The notes under the pieces: generated by a model
Databases searched by the model: none
What the model saw: only the letters and a program-made list of their open reading frames with translations
Told to the model about the DNA's origin: nothing
Made by a program: the position numbers and the translations under genes
Assembly (NCBI GenBank): GCA_027704905.1
Contig: CM051000.1
Coordinates: 9,262,572 to 9,326,571, forward strand
Source of the DNA: Muraenolepis orangiensis
Taxonomy: Eukaryota > Chordata > Actinopteri > Gadiformes > Muraenolepididae
Length of the DNA: 64,000 nt
Direction: 5' to 3'
Shown: positions 1 to 64,000 of the stretch, one piece after another
Layout: every line of letters starts with the position of its first letter
Numbering within the stretch: position 1 is the first letter of the stretch

Positions 1-261
1 GAGAAACACGTTGAGACACGTCGTTATTATCACACAATCCAAGAGGAGGGCAATCGACTATTACAAAAACACGCACCATCCAACACTCCACTTGAGCGTT
101 GGATTCTGATTGAACCGACTAGCGGGAGTGGAGTGTGGAGTGTGGAGTGTGTGTGTGTGTGTGTGTGCACTTGCGTGTGTAGTGTGTGTGTGTGCACTTG
201 CGTGTGTAGAGTGTGTAGTTTTCATTAGTGTGTAGTTGAGTGTGTGTCCAGCATACAGTAC

Positions 262-52652
<52,391 letters not shown>

Positions 52653-52699
52653 GGCATCACTCTGGACCCATCGGTCCTGGAGACACAGGGTGGGCAAGT

Positions 52700-54540
52700 G
52701 AAAGATTAGTTAAATGCAGCTAATTGGCAATGTAACATTCTGACTTTCTACTCCATTATATTGACCGATGTGTCCCATCTTGCTTCAAGAGCAGCCCCTC
52801 TGCTCTCTGGTAATAATATGGAAATAAATAACTATTATTATATTTATATTTCAAATGGAACAGGTCTTTATATTGGAGATCGAGGGGATACAGTGACACT
52901 GAAATAAAATTTAAAAAGTTCTAATACTTCTTCAACAATTCCTACAGCAGCCGCCTCCACCTCTATTCTCTGGCGTTAAGTTCATGTTTGTGTTTTCTGT
53001 TCTTGTTCATAATAAAGTTCATTGACAAAAACAAAACAACATTTTTTATTTTATTAATTTTCCACAAATAAGGGGGAAGAACAGGACAAATAAGGGTTGC
53101 GGGCAACTATTTTAGAGGTAGTAAACAGTGGTAAATTGCGGGTGACAATGCTATTTTGCTGACTGTCCACAGGTTTAGGAGCTATCTAAGAATCACATTT
53201 ACATTTAAATAAACGTATATATAAATATAAGTGAACTTGTACATACAAAATATATATACGTTCAGTATTCAAAAGTCACCTCAAAGTATTGTGACTTATG
53301 TGACTTAAACTGAAACTAACTTTATCATTAGACAAAATAATAGTAAGCTTACAATACTTCATGTGAATTCAGTTTCACATGAGGCTACTTATGATTGTCA
53401 TAATACAATGCATGGAATGAGGCATGGCTATCTATCTAAGTACAGATATGATAATACTAACGATGACCCTCGAAAACCAATACAAATAAATATAATTTAA
53501 TGTTTAGGTCATCAGCCAAAGCCGTATTTTGATGTTTAACATGTAGCACAGCCAAAATCCCAAGACACCATGTCAAGCTCAATTCAAGCAATCAGTACAT
53601 CACCATCATCACATCCAATCATGTAGAAAAATGTCCAGGTGACTCATGTTGCTGGCACTGCCATCGGTCTATGACTCAGTTGGAACTACAGCCAATGTTT
53701 CGTTATACCGCTACACAGTCAAGTATGAAAAGTTGTTTACGTCCACAGTAGTTCTGGACACAAGATAACCAATTACTGTACAAAAACAGTTTTGTTTAAC
53801 CCAACAAGGTATGTACAGACTTGGTGGTTAGATTACTTATGGGCCAAGGAACAGTTAATCGCATTTTGGCTGAGATCCTGATCCAACCTTTTGGTGCGGT
53901 GGAGGTATGCTCCATCTACCGAATAGCCTCAGGTTAGATAATGAGGTGTTTACAAAAAACAAAAGCAAGCTAGCTTCGTGAACAGGGTTTTGGGATAGCA
54001 ATAATAGAAGAGGAAGTCGGAATCGTGATCATAACATTACCCACACACATGCATTGCTATTTATTAGACAACCTCGTCTTCTCCCTGCAGCTACTTTGCT
54101 ATATCATCGTGACAGAGCCTAGTGCAGGGCTGCATGTTATGATGATGTTATTGAGATGCAGTCAACTCCGGTCAACATCACAGTGACTCCCATGCGTAGA
54201 TAGACAAGACTTGACAAGCGATTCGTGTCTAAAGTTAGCCGGATCCTAACGGGACACCTACGATTCACTGAAAACAGAACAGTCCAGTAGCAGACATGCA
54301 TTGGCTGTCGGGTGACAGTGTGGACAACACGTTTCCATTAAAATACGCTGAAACAAGCAATGCACTCGGTGACAAATCACGGAGACCGTATTCTCTGCGC
54401 TAGCTTTACGCTATGTGTGCAAAGTGTCCAGGTGACCATATAGGAACGGTCATGCATTTGCTATGCATCCGTTTTTAGCACACTGCAGAGAGGTCTGCAG
54501 CAACTGCTAATGCTGGCAACACAATAAGCAGAATAAAATA
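52700..54540. other. First HERC1 intron(s), no gene seen
   Basis: AT-rich unique sequence; no family match. A minor donor CAG|GTACTA at 54541 is possible. Confidence 0.5.
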
Positions 54541-54642
54541 GTACCTGAACCTCAAATGTAAGCAACACTGGAGCGACATAGCAGGAGGCTATCACATTAC
54601 CCTTTAGCTATCAGCTAGCTATCAAGCTATCATTTAACTCAC

Positions 54643-55350
54643 CTGTTATAAAAGGGCCCTGTCAGTAAGATGCTAGCCGGCTAACTATAGCATTAGCCTG
54701 TCTGCATCAGGTACCTCTGGTTAATGATAGCTAGTTAGCTGCAAGTAGCCAGAATAAAAGCGTCCCTTACCAGAAGCTGTACAATGGCCTCTTCTTATTG
54801 GCTTATTGCCTGAATATCAACGTCACTACACTTCATTGCCCATGCAACATTATTATTGACTGGTGTTGACAACGTCAATAGGAAGGTGGACAGTCGGGCT
54901 ATATCCATGTCCTCGCCCAGTCCCTTCTGCACCTTCTACTGCAATGAATCCAGGCTGTGAAGTCCAGGCTGCCAGTCCCCCAGCCCTCCCAGAGCCACAG
55001 CCCCATAGCCGTGACGTAGACGCCTGCCGTGGTGTGGAGATGTGTTCTTGCGCCCTTTGCGGCTGGACTGAGGGAGGAGGATCCTGAATTCTGGCGTTAT
55101 CCTGGTCTACAGTAACGCGGTATCCGGTTATTTACTTCCTATGAGCTGTGTCCTGTACGCTGGTTAACGGAGGCGGATAAGAACGAGAATAGCAACAACG
55201 ATGACAAGGATGATACATATGGAGTCACATTTACGAAAATGTGACAAAGCAATGTACGAAACAAGAAACGCAGCCCTCCCTGTCGAAAGTCCCGCCCTCT
55301 CTCTATCGCGCAAATAAACCCCATGTGGAGCACCCCGCCGAAGGCGTTCT
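54643..55350 (-). promoter_or_regulatory. Probable HERC1 promoter and non-coding first exon(s)
   Basis: The first coding exon begins at a 3' splice site (52676), so at least one non-coding exon must lie upstream. On the minus strand two good donors are present: CAG|GTGAGT, ending an exon at 54643, and CTG|GTAAGG, ending one at 54771. Above them, 54,950-55,350 is richer in G+C and CpG than its surroundings and has TGACGT-type half sites near 55013 and 54822. I read this as the promoter. Transcription start and first-exon length are not determinable here. A TATAAAAG string at 54647 points the wrong way for HERC1. Confidence 0.4.
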
Positions 55351-55707
55351 GTCGTGAGATGCTTATCAAAACAAAGGCTGTAAAACGTGTGTTTGCATAT
55401 TATAAATGGTTTGCAAAAGGTTTTACGAATTGACCGGCCATATTTATCTTACTGCTTTTTGATTGGGCATCTTTGAATAAACACTGTTTATCACGATGTC
55501 TATAATGGAATACTTACTTTTATATGCGTTATTTGGATTATATTGAACATGTAGGCTAATGCTCCAAACAATGAGTTGAAAACATAGTAGTGTTTTTCAA
55601 ACCCCAGTAGAGCAGTTTTGTTATCTCTGCCTTGCAGACACGTGTCAGATCCGCCCCTAGTCTCAGAGCATTTCAGTCATCATAACTGAAACACACTCAA
55701 AGCAGTG

Positions 55708-55728
55708 TTTATTTAATACATTTTTATT
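55708..55728 (-). terminator. Candidate dapk2 polyadenylation signals
   Basis: Read on the minus strand, two AATAAA hexamers occur at 55708-55713 and 55723-55728, about 950 nt past the dapk2 stop codon and before the presumed HERC1 promoter. I saw no canonical signal nearer the stop. If used, the 3' UTR would include the SINE at 56236-56490. This rests on motif and position only. Confidence 0.35.
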
Positions 55729-56235
55729 ACAAAGCAAATTAATTGTTTTACATTTTTTAAATGCGCATCATTTACAACCTTCTTGTTAACAAAATGCCAT
55801 AATGCCTTAAAACGTGCACTCACGTTTCTACCAGAGCTATTTACTCTAATAAAAAATATCTGAACTAAAGAGTTCCTCCAAAATAAAACGAGCCCGTCAA
55901 GTTAATTCAACCAGGGAACTGTAGCTACAACTCAAGACACTAAAGGTTGCACATTTGAAGGGTTAGACATAGGCCTATTTCAGGTTTAATAATTGCATGA
56001 TCTTCCAAAAGTTGCTCTACGAGTCTGTGAATGTCTTCTCCTTGGTGATTTATTACGTAATGTACATAATTTGTACATCATGTGCTCTAAGTGTAGCCCT
56101 TAGATCTTGTCAGTTTGTACTGTGAGTCCCAAATATTGGCCTACAAAAAGCAGCGAGGATCTCCATAGGGGGTGGGGATTCCAGAAAGATCAGCTCTGGT
56201 TGAGAGTCCTCTTCTTCCAGGTCAGGGGACGGCAG

Positions 56236-56490
56236 TTGCCCTGTCTGTTGGGACTTGGCTTGGGAACCGGAAGGTCGCCGGTTCAAGTCCCTGAAACAAC
56301 TGGGCACTGCCGAGGTGCCCTTGAGCAAGGCACCAGACCCCCTACATTGCTCCCCGGGCGCTGTTTATAAAATAGCTGCCCACTGCTCCTAATACTAGGA
56401 TGGGTTAGATGAAGAGAAACACATTTCACTGTGAGTGTACAGTACATGTATGGGACCAATGAAGAGGATTCAATCCTCCAGAATTAGATG
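56236..56490 (+). mobile_element. tRNA-derived SINE, first family, in the dapk2 3' flank
   Basis: GGGACTTGGCTTGGGAACCG, AAGGTCGCCGGTTCAAGTCC, CCCTTGAGCAAGGCACCAGA, GGGCGCTGTTTATAAAATAG and GAGGATTCAATCCTCCAG. The first bases of the head are missing or diverged. It is antisense to dapk2. Confidence 0.8.
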
Positions 56491-56675
56491 AAAAATTTTA
56501 GGTCGAAGCCACTGCCCACTGTAATTCTTTACAATGAAATAAAACTATTCGGCGTCATGTCAAGTTTCTGATTTCAATGTGCCCCTACAAACAGTGCAGC
56601 CCCATACACCATACACCCATACACCCCTTCTATAAATAGCACAATTGTGTACTAATCTGTGTGGGTGTAGTAGCG

Positions 56676-57874
56676 TTATCTCTGCTGCCCGATCTCGGTG
56701 AAGTCCAGGTTGATTCCAGAGAGGAGCTCTGCTCCACACGAGCGGTTCAGCAGCTCCTTCAGTGCTTCATTCACGTCATTGTTGAAGACACTGGAGAAGC
56801 TGCAGTTGGGATGACCTCCCGCGCCGCCACCGGCACCACCACCTCCGCCCCCCGGGGGGAATGACCCCACCACCTCCTGCACCCACTTCAGCTCGTTGCT
56901 GAGTTCTCGGCGCAGCGCCTCGAAGTGGGCGTGGCGCTCCCGGTAGCGGTTGCCCACGACGGCGAGGCCGGTGTCGACGGCACGCATGTCGTCCCGCAGG
57001 CTCCTCTTCATGGCCTCCACCTTGCGGAACTCGTAGCGGATCTGGGAGAGCTCGTGGCGCACGCCCTCGCTCTCCTCCTTGTACCACGCCTCCTTGTCGT
57101 TGTACAGGGACACCATGGCGTCGACGTCCCCCTGCAGGGAGTCGCGCGCGGCCGCCAGTCTGCCGAAGGAGCCCTCCATCTGGCCGATGTCCTCCACCAC
57201 CTGGGCGAAGCGCTCGAAGTTGACATAGGTGTTGTTGGGCGGCATGCTGGAGTGGGACTTGATGGTGTACTCCTTGAGGCGCTTGGTCTTCAGCTGCCGT
57301 CGCTGGCGCTGCTTGGTCTCGGGGGCCTTGCTTTCCTCCTTGTGCTCATTGGTCTCAAATTGAAAAATAAATAAATAATCAGTGAGCTTTGACACACATC
57401 GAGGCAATGCAATCACGTCAAGGTATGCCTAAGAGCAGGGGGGGCGGGGGGGGGGGAGCACAGTCCCAGTTAGCCAATAGTTGACCACAAACAAGGTTCA
57501 TGAGGGGAATATAGCCCTGTGTGCTTAGATAGACAGTTTGATTATTTTGGTCATAAGCATTTTCTTTACAAAGATTGACTGTACATAGAAATTAATGAAA
57601 AATAATACTTCACTATTCCAAAAGGTGTATCAATGTAAAACTTGATAAAAATAAGCAATATTAAAATTACTGAAAAGGTGTAGGAAGAAGCCTTAGCTTA
57701 TTTGACCTACCCTTACAGTTAAAGTTATAATAAATCAAATGTTTTTTTATTCAACATACAAATAGCAATAAAAAAATGCGACATAGTATAGTAGTATCTG
57801 TGAGTTGAGAGATGACTGAATAAACGTGTGTAATAATGGGGTAAGTGACAGTGAGTCTGATATACAGCCACATG

Positions 57875-57907
<33 letters not shown>

Positions 57908-59021
57908 CATTATTATTACATGTGATACAGACATTGAGTTTCTCCAATACCTTTATCCATTGATGATTAAGAGCGTCTTGTATCGTTAGCCTTTTTCTGT
58001 AAGAAGCATAAACAACCAAATGAACATTCCAATATTTAACTGATTATAAATATTAAGAAAACACAAATTGTATATTATACAGAGACATTGCGCTTCACAC
58101 GTGCCATGCATTCTAGTTCTTACAGCTTATCTCTCTCCAGCAGTTGCCTGATGAATTTCTTTGCCAGCTCACTGGTGTGGCCGAATAACTCTTCATCAAA
58201 CTCATAATTTATGGCAGAAATGTTTCCAAGTGTGTCCTGTTTGGTTTCTCCCAGGAAGGGCGACGCCCCGCTCAGTCTGAAATAATAATAAAAAACAATC
58301 AGAGCAGCTCTAGTCAATGACCCTGTTTTAAATACACACATATAGATGCATTCCAGCTATGGAGTATTTGTCTTTATGCTTACAGGATGTAGGTGATGAC
58401 ACCTATACTCCACATGTCTGCTTCTAACCCCAGTGGCTCATAGTTGACGATCTCTGGTGCTGATGAGAGAAGGAGCATGTTGTGTTTTGTGCACAAAACA
58501 TGCACCATTAGTGAGTGGACACATGGGTCATGTAAAAGCCATATGACAGCCAAGCAAGATAAGTAACATAGATAGACATGGGGGGGGGGGGTTGTCTTAC
58601 CCACAAACTCAGGAGTCCCAAAGATGTTTTTGAATTCAACTCCTGCTTCGATCTTGTGGGCTAGGCCGAAATCAATGAGCTTGATTCTAGGCAATGGCAC
58701 ATTCTTGTCCAGAAGCATTATGTTCTCTGGCTGCAGAGCAGAGAGGGGGAGGTGAGTTGTCAACTGTATCACTGCACTACTGCATGCTTGTAAATCATTT
58801 AGTATTATAGTGCTGGCCTGAAATGCACCAGCATTTTAAGTTGTGGCACTAGAATAGAAAAACCAATTTTCCAAGACACTACACCAGTTTTGAATAAACC
58901 ACTACAGGACATGATTGAATAACACATAGTGGTAAAATAATGGTAAATGATTTCAGAACAGTACGTTCAGTACGTACTATACACTACTATATTATATATG
59001 ATATGGTCTTACATCTCTCTC

Positions 59022-59057
<36 letters not shown>

Positions 59058-61185
59058 TCTCTCCCTCTCGGTCCTATCTTTTCGCTGACGCTGTACTATG
59101 TCTGAGGCCAAGATGGAAATGGGAAATACGAGCTCTGCAATGGCATTTCTTGATTCATTTCGAACACTTTAATATTATGTATAAATAAATATCCTGTTTA
59201 AGGATGATACATGATCCGCTAATCCATTAAAACCCTTTCCTTTTGAGACTTCAGAGGATGGTTCATTTTGAAACTTAAATCATCATATCTGTATCTTACA
59301 AAAAGGTTCTACATCCACAGGGCCATGAAGTCATTGCAATACTGTCGTTAGCTGCAGGGTACACTCAAATTAAAGTAAGCTGCTCCACCTAGTGGTCACA
59401 ATGTGTGTGTGTAGATATATGTATATATATATATAAAACCCTGAATCTATTTTGGTTGATTGCATACAATCAAAGTGTTTTTGCTAGGGGAGAAATGGAG
59501 AAAGAGACAGGATTACATTTCAAACTAAATCCAGCCTTATGCTTCACAACGTCAAACTCTTGGTCTGGTGGTCAGGCAGAGCCAGAAGCATTGTAAATAC
59601 AAATGATAAACAACCCACCTTGAGGTCAAAATGGGCTATATTTCTGGAGTGGAGGTAGTTGACCCCTTCCAGGATCTGCTTAATGAACTGGGTGGCCTCC
59701 TCCTCACTCAGAGACTCCTTCTGGGCCAGGAAGTCAAACAGCTCTCCTCCAGAGACCCTGCAGCCACAAAACACACATGTCCGCTGTCTGACACCTCTGC
59801 GATGACATCAGAAGCACTTAAGAAGCTATTCTGCTAAACCAAACTCTCAAGGAGCACGCATTAAAGGTGCTGTTAAAACGATGTGAGGGTAATGTGTTAG
59901 AAATGGCACAGCCATCAGTCATTAGCTTGACTTTTGAGTTGACTGCGCCTGCCTTTGTAACAGACAATTATAAGCTGCTCCCGCTCCCGTCAATCACAGG
60001 TGTGTGAAATGCTAACACTTCTCAATGGTGGAGAAATGTAGCGAGGGAGGAAGCAGAGAGGGAGGGGATGCTTTTTTGGTTATGTATCAAAATCCTGCTC
60101 TCTTCCGTTCTGTTCTTCTCTTTAATACTTGAATCTTACCTACAGCACCTTCAGTTAACATCGGCTGATACCTATGCTCTTCTAAAACAGTACATTGCTA
60201 GCCTGTATAGTGACCTTCCTATACAGGAAGGTCACTCACAGTTCCAGGATGAGGACGACATCAGTGCGGTTCTCGTAGACGTCGTGCAGCGTGACGATGT
60301 TGGGGTGCTGGGTCTGCTGCAGGATGTTCACCTCCCTCTGGATCTCCTCACGCCGCACACCCCGCAGGCTCGCCACGCTCTGCCGCTTCTTCATGAATTT
60401 GGCCGCAAATTCGAGTCCCGTGCTCTTCTCCCGGCATTGCTTCACAATGGCAAACTGCCCGCTGTAACACAAACAACACACAAGAGTATCCAGAGAATGG
60501 GAGCTGAATCTGACAAACTCAAGAATCGGGCTGAAGTGAAATCTTGGGTCTAGTATTGTAAATACTTTATTGTCATTGATTGGGTATGATAACTATCGCA
60601 TCGGAACTGGTTTCTGTGTAGCAGTGCATGACTGTAACAATGTGTTTCTGGTTTCTGTGTAGTAGTGCATGACTGTAACAATGTAGTTTGACTGTCTCTC
60701 TTTCCACCAGCGGAACACTGGTCTATACATAGCAAGTTGCTTCATTCCTATTCAGCATGTGATAAGCTGGATGACTTTGCCAAGATCACAGACTTACAGT
60801 CACACTTTAAGCAAACAATCGGGTGTTACACAATGGAATAAGGCGGATTAAACGGTATGTTTACGAGTCAAAGGTCAAGTTATTGCCTTTCAGACCGTGT
60901 GGGTCTTATACTCTTAAAGCTGAGCGACGCCCCCACTCATGGTCGGTCTGCATGTGGAAACGGCATGGGCTAAAAATATCCAAGTCCTTTAAAGAGCAAC
61001 GCGACACTGTTCTGACAGTTGTTGTTCTTCATCTGACAAACATGCCACCAGTGTAGTGTGCATTGCTTTGCAGAAAAGAGATCAGACGGGATAGTAAACG
61101 ATTATATTGATCATTGTTCGATAAAAACAATGCAAATGATATGCATCATATGCAATGTGCATATGATGCACATTGGAGAAAATTC

Positions 61186-61218
<33 letters not shown>

Positions 61219-61720
61219 GCAGTATATATTGTCTATTGTCTATAAGTTAGAGTAATAAAATATTGTCTATTGTCTACAATAATAATATATTGTCTGTGTG
61301 AATATATAAAAAATATAATAAAAAATACTTATTATATATAAAATTCAATAAATTGATAATTCAGTTTTAGAAATAATCTGCTCTTAAGGAGTTGGCTATC
61401 AAGTCTGCAAAATAAAGACAGTTGTCCCTCTAATAGTCTAATCACATTTGCATTTATGTGGCCTCCAGCAGCTTAATTTTGTGAAGTAAGACAATGATAT
61501 ATCTGTACGACACTACTATTAAATTGCTTAATGTTATGTTTAATAAAATAAACTGCCAATTGTGTATTATCATCATCAAATAACTCCACATAGATCGCCC
61601 TAGATTTAAGGTCGTTTCGCAGTCTGTTCATCAGGTTGATTATGATGACAAATCTTACCTTCCCAACTCTTCGCCGATATCATAGAAGTCCTCCACTCTC
61701 TGTTGCTTGAAGAAGGCCAT
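56676..61720 (-). CDS. dapk2: Death-associated protein kinase 2 (ZIPk-like C-terminal isoform), complete
   Basis: Eight exons (61659-61720, 60240-60461, 59619-59757, 58601-58730, 58384-58459, 58124-58276, 57951-57996, 56676-57353) give 501 codons plus stop, all phases consistent. The serine/threonine kinase domain (about residues 13-276) has the glycine loop GEELGSGQFAIV, catalytic Lys42, a basic DAPK-family loop (45-64), HFDLKPEN with Asp139, DFG at 161-163 and the APEIV motif. FKQQRVEDFYDIGEELG and DFGLAH favour DAPK2 over DAPK3. The last exon (residues 277-501) is ZIPk-like: LKTKRLKEYTIKSHSSMPPN, then a long coiled coil, a Gly-rich insertion and a conserved end. The DAPK family controls apoptosis, autophagy and myosin phosphorylation. 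The ATG has G at -3 and +4. Of the two adjacent ZIPk phosphothreonines (LKTTR), the second is Lys here. DAPK3 is the alternative name; the HERC1 neighbourhood favours DAPK2. Confidence 0.93.
57421..57950. other. dapk2 intron 7, no calmodulin-binding exon seen
   Basis: AT-rich with a G run (57438-57458) and a (TTA)n tract (57877-57915). I looked here for the DAPK2 calmodulin-regulatory segment in all frames and found none. Confidence 0.5.
59850..60140. repeat. Dispersed repeat family, copy 3
   Basis: CACAGCCATCAGTCATTAGC, GTCAATCACAGGTGTGTGAA and GAAGCAGAGAGGGAGGGGAT. It ends about 100 bp from dapk2 exon 2. Confidence 0.55.
60202..60235. repeat. Two overlapping inverted repeats at the dapk2 exon 2 donor
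   Basis: Hairpin A pairs CCTGTATAG (60202-60210) with CTATACAGG (60219-60227). Hairpin B pairs GTGACCTTCCT (60210-60220) with AGGAAGGTCAC (60225-60235). They cannot form together, and B covers donor positions +5 and +6. Confidence 0.93.
60470..61650. other. dapk2 intron 1
   Basis: Unique sequence with a GTTTCTGTGTAGYAGTGCATG duplication near 60,610-60,680, an octamer/palindrome cluster at 61130-61170, a short TA tract (61190-61217) and AT-rich text. No gene seen. Confidence 0.5.
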
Positions 61721-62465
61721 TCCTGCAGCCCTTAGTCATTCAGTACGCTGCTTCGCTCCTCATTGTGTGTACTGTTCAGTGTAAAAACAAAAGCATATAA
61801 CGCGTTTACATGTCACGGAAGCCTAATCTTTGACAGCTCACAGTGGGTTCACTCCCACCCAACCACCCAACCACCCACCCAACCATTTATAGGAACTACT
61901 TCAAGGCGTATGAAACGCTAACAGAGCAGACAGGGGTGTGCAATGTGGATAGTGTAGGCCTAGTAACGCTCGGAAAACAATTGTGCAGACTTCTACGAAC
62001 TTGCAAGGGACGTCACGCTGGGCTGGGGATACTGCGCGCGCACAAATGACGGCTCTCCTATTTGCGGTGCGCGCTGCCGTGCCACCTGTTGTGCTGGTGT
62101 GCGTGAAAACTGTCACCTCGGTGCATTGCCCTAGTGATGTTGTGCTAATTAACCGATAAGACAGTGGAGCAAATATTTATGTGTTAGAGAGACGTCTCCA
62201 TAGATCTACATTATCTTCTTATGTATTTTTTGGGGGGATTTGGGCAATCATAGCCACTGGCTCTGTGTCACTGTTCCACTGGGAATGAGGAAGAGCCATA
62301 GTCAAATGAGCCTGTTATCCACAGCAGTGGCTGACGTGCCCAATGTAGATATATTTACACACAATGCCACTGTTCAGGTTGAAAGTACGTAAATAGTCAA
62401 ATGAGACACGTGTCCCACCACACATTAAGAGATAACGTTCATGATGGGACCAGCAGCGCAGGGAG
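61721..62465. promoter_or_regulatory. Shared upstream region between dapk2 and the SH2D7-like gene
   Basis: The start codons of dapk2 (61720, minus) and the SH2-domain gene (62466, plus) face away from each other across about 745 bp. The interval holds a short ACCC/AACC repeat (about 61854-61886), a CpG-rich core near 62,010-62,100 with GCGCGCGCAC, and otherwise unique sequence. It must carry the dapk2 5' UTR and promoter, and may serve both genes. Any non-coding first exon of the SH2 gene would also lie here. No clear TATA box is placed for either gene. Confidence 0.45.
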
Positions 62466-63928
<1,463 letters not shown>

Positions 63929-64000
63929 GTATGTCCTATTAATACCATTATTACCCTAATTAATTAACAACTTTCCCTGCACATTTTATAAAAAAAACTA

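Noticed and set aside
52653..52697. Upstream in-frame ATG extending the HERC1 N terminus by 15 codons
   Set aside because: An AG acceptor at 52677 places most of this stretch in the intron; conservation begins at the ATG at 52652.
54643..54660. TATAAAAG on the plus strand as a promoter
   Set aside because: No plus-strand gene follows; the same bases on the minus strand end in a strong donor of a likely HERC1 5' exon.
55139..55369. Minus-strand open frame of 76 codons in the intergenic region
   Set aside because: Composition and position fit HERC1 promoter or 5' UTR sequence; there is no similarity to a known protein.

Overview
The window is vertebrate, almost certainly teleost, nuclear DNA. 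Small exons with GT/AG boundaries are spread over long introns. The introns carry Tc1-type, LINE-tail and tRNA-derived SINE sequence and a very high density of (AC)n, (GA)n and minisatellite arrays. The microsatellite load resembles cod-like genomes, but the species cannot be named from the sequence.

Positions 262 to about 55,100, minus strand: the gene for the giant HECT ubiquitin ligase HERC1. I placed 67 coding exons (start codon at 52652, last exon in the window 262-384). Their phases all agree and they add up to 13,104 nt, or 4,368 codons, with no frameshift or internal stop. From N to C terminus they encode an N-terminal helical region, RLD1 (first RCC1-like domain), a long helical scaffold, a SPRY domain, a low-complexity region with polyglutamine, a UBA-like motif, a zinc-finger-like motif, WD40 repeats and most of RLD2. 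The rest of RLD2 and the catalytic HECT domain lie beyond the left edge. Non-coding first exon(s) and the promoter are probably at 54,640-55,350.

Positions 56676-61720, minus strand: a complete death-associated protein kinase gene, best read as dapk2. It has 8 coding exons and 501 codons. The kinase domain is DAPK2-like, but the last exon is of the ZIPk/DAPK3 type (coiled coil) and I see no calmodulin-regulatory segment. A HERC1-DAPK2 neighbourhood is also found on human chromosome 15q22.

Positions 62466 to the right edge, plus strand: the first two coding exons of an SH2 adaptor gene resembling SH2D7, head-to-head with dapk2. The two start codons are about 745 bp apart.

No single undescribed system stands out. 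The most unusual signals are cis-structural: HERC1 splice sites built into or against TG, GA and minisatellite tracts; a tandemly copied splice donor; two mutually exclusive hairpins at a dapk2 splice donor; a 44-bp intronic hairpin; a pure 21-CAG coding tract; VNTRs that grew inside retroposons; and a microsatellite-free 1.7-kb HERC1 intron that looks like regulatory DNA.
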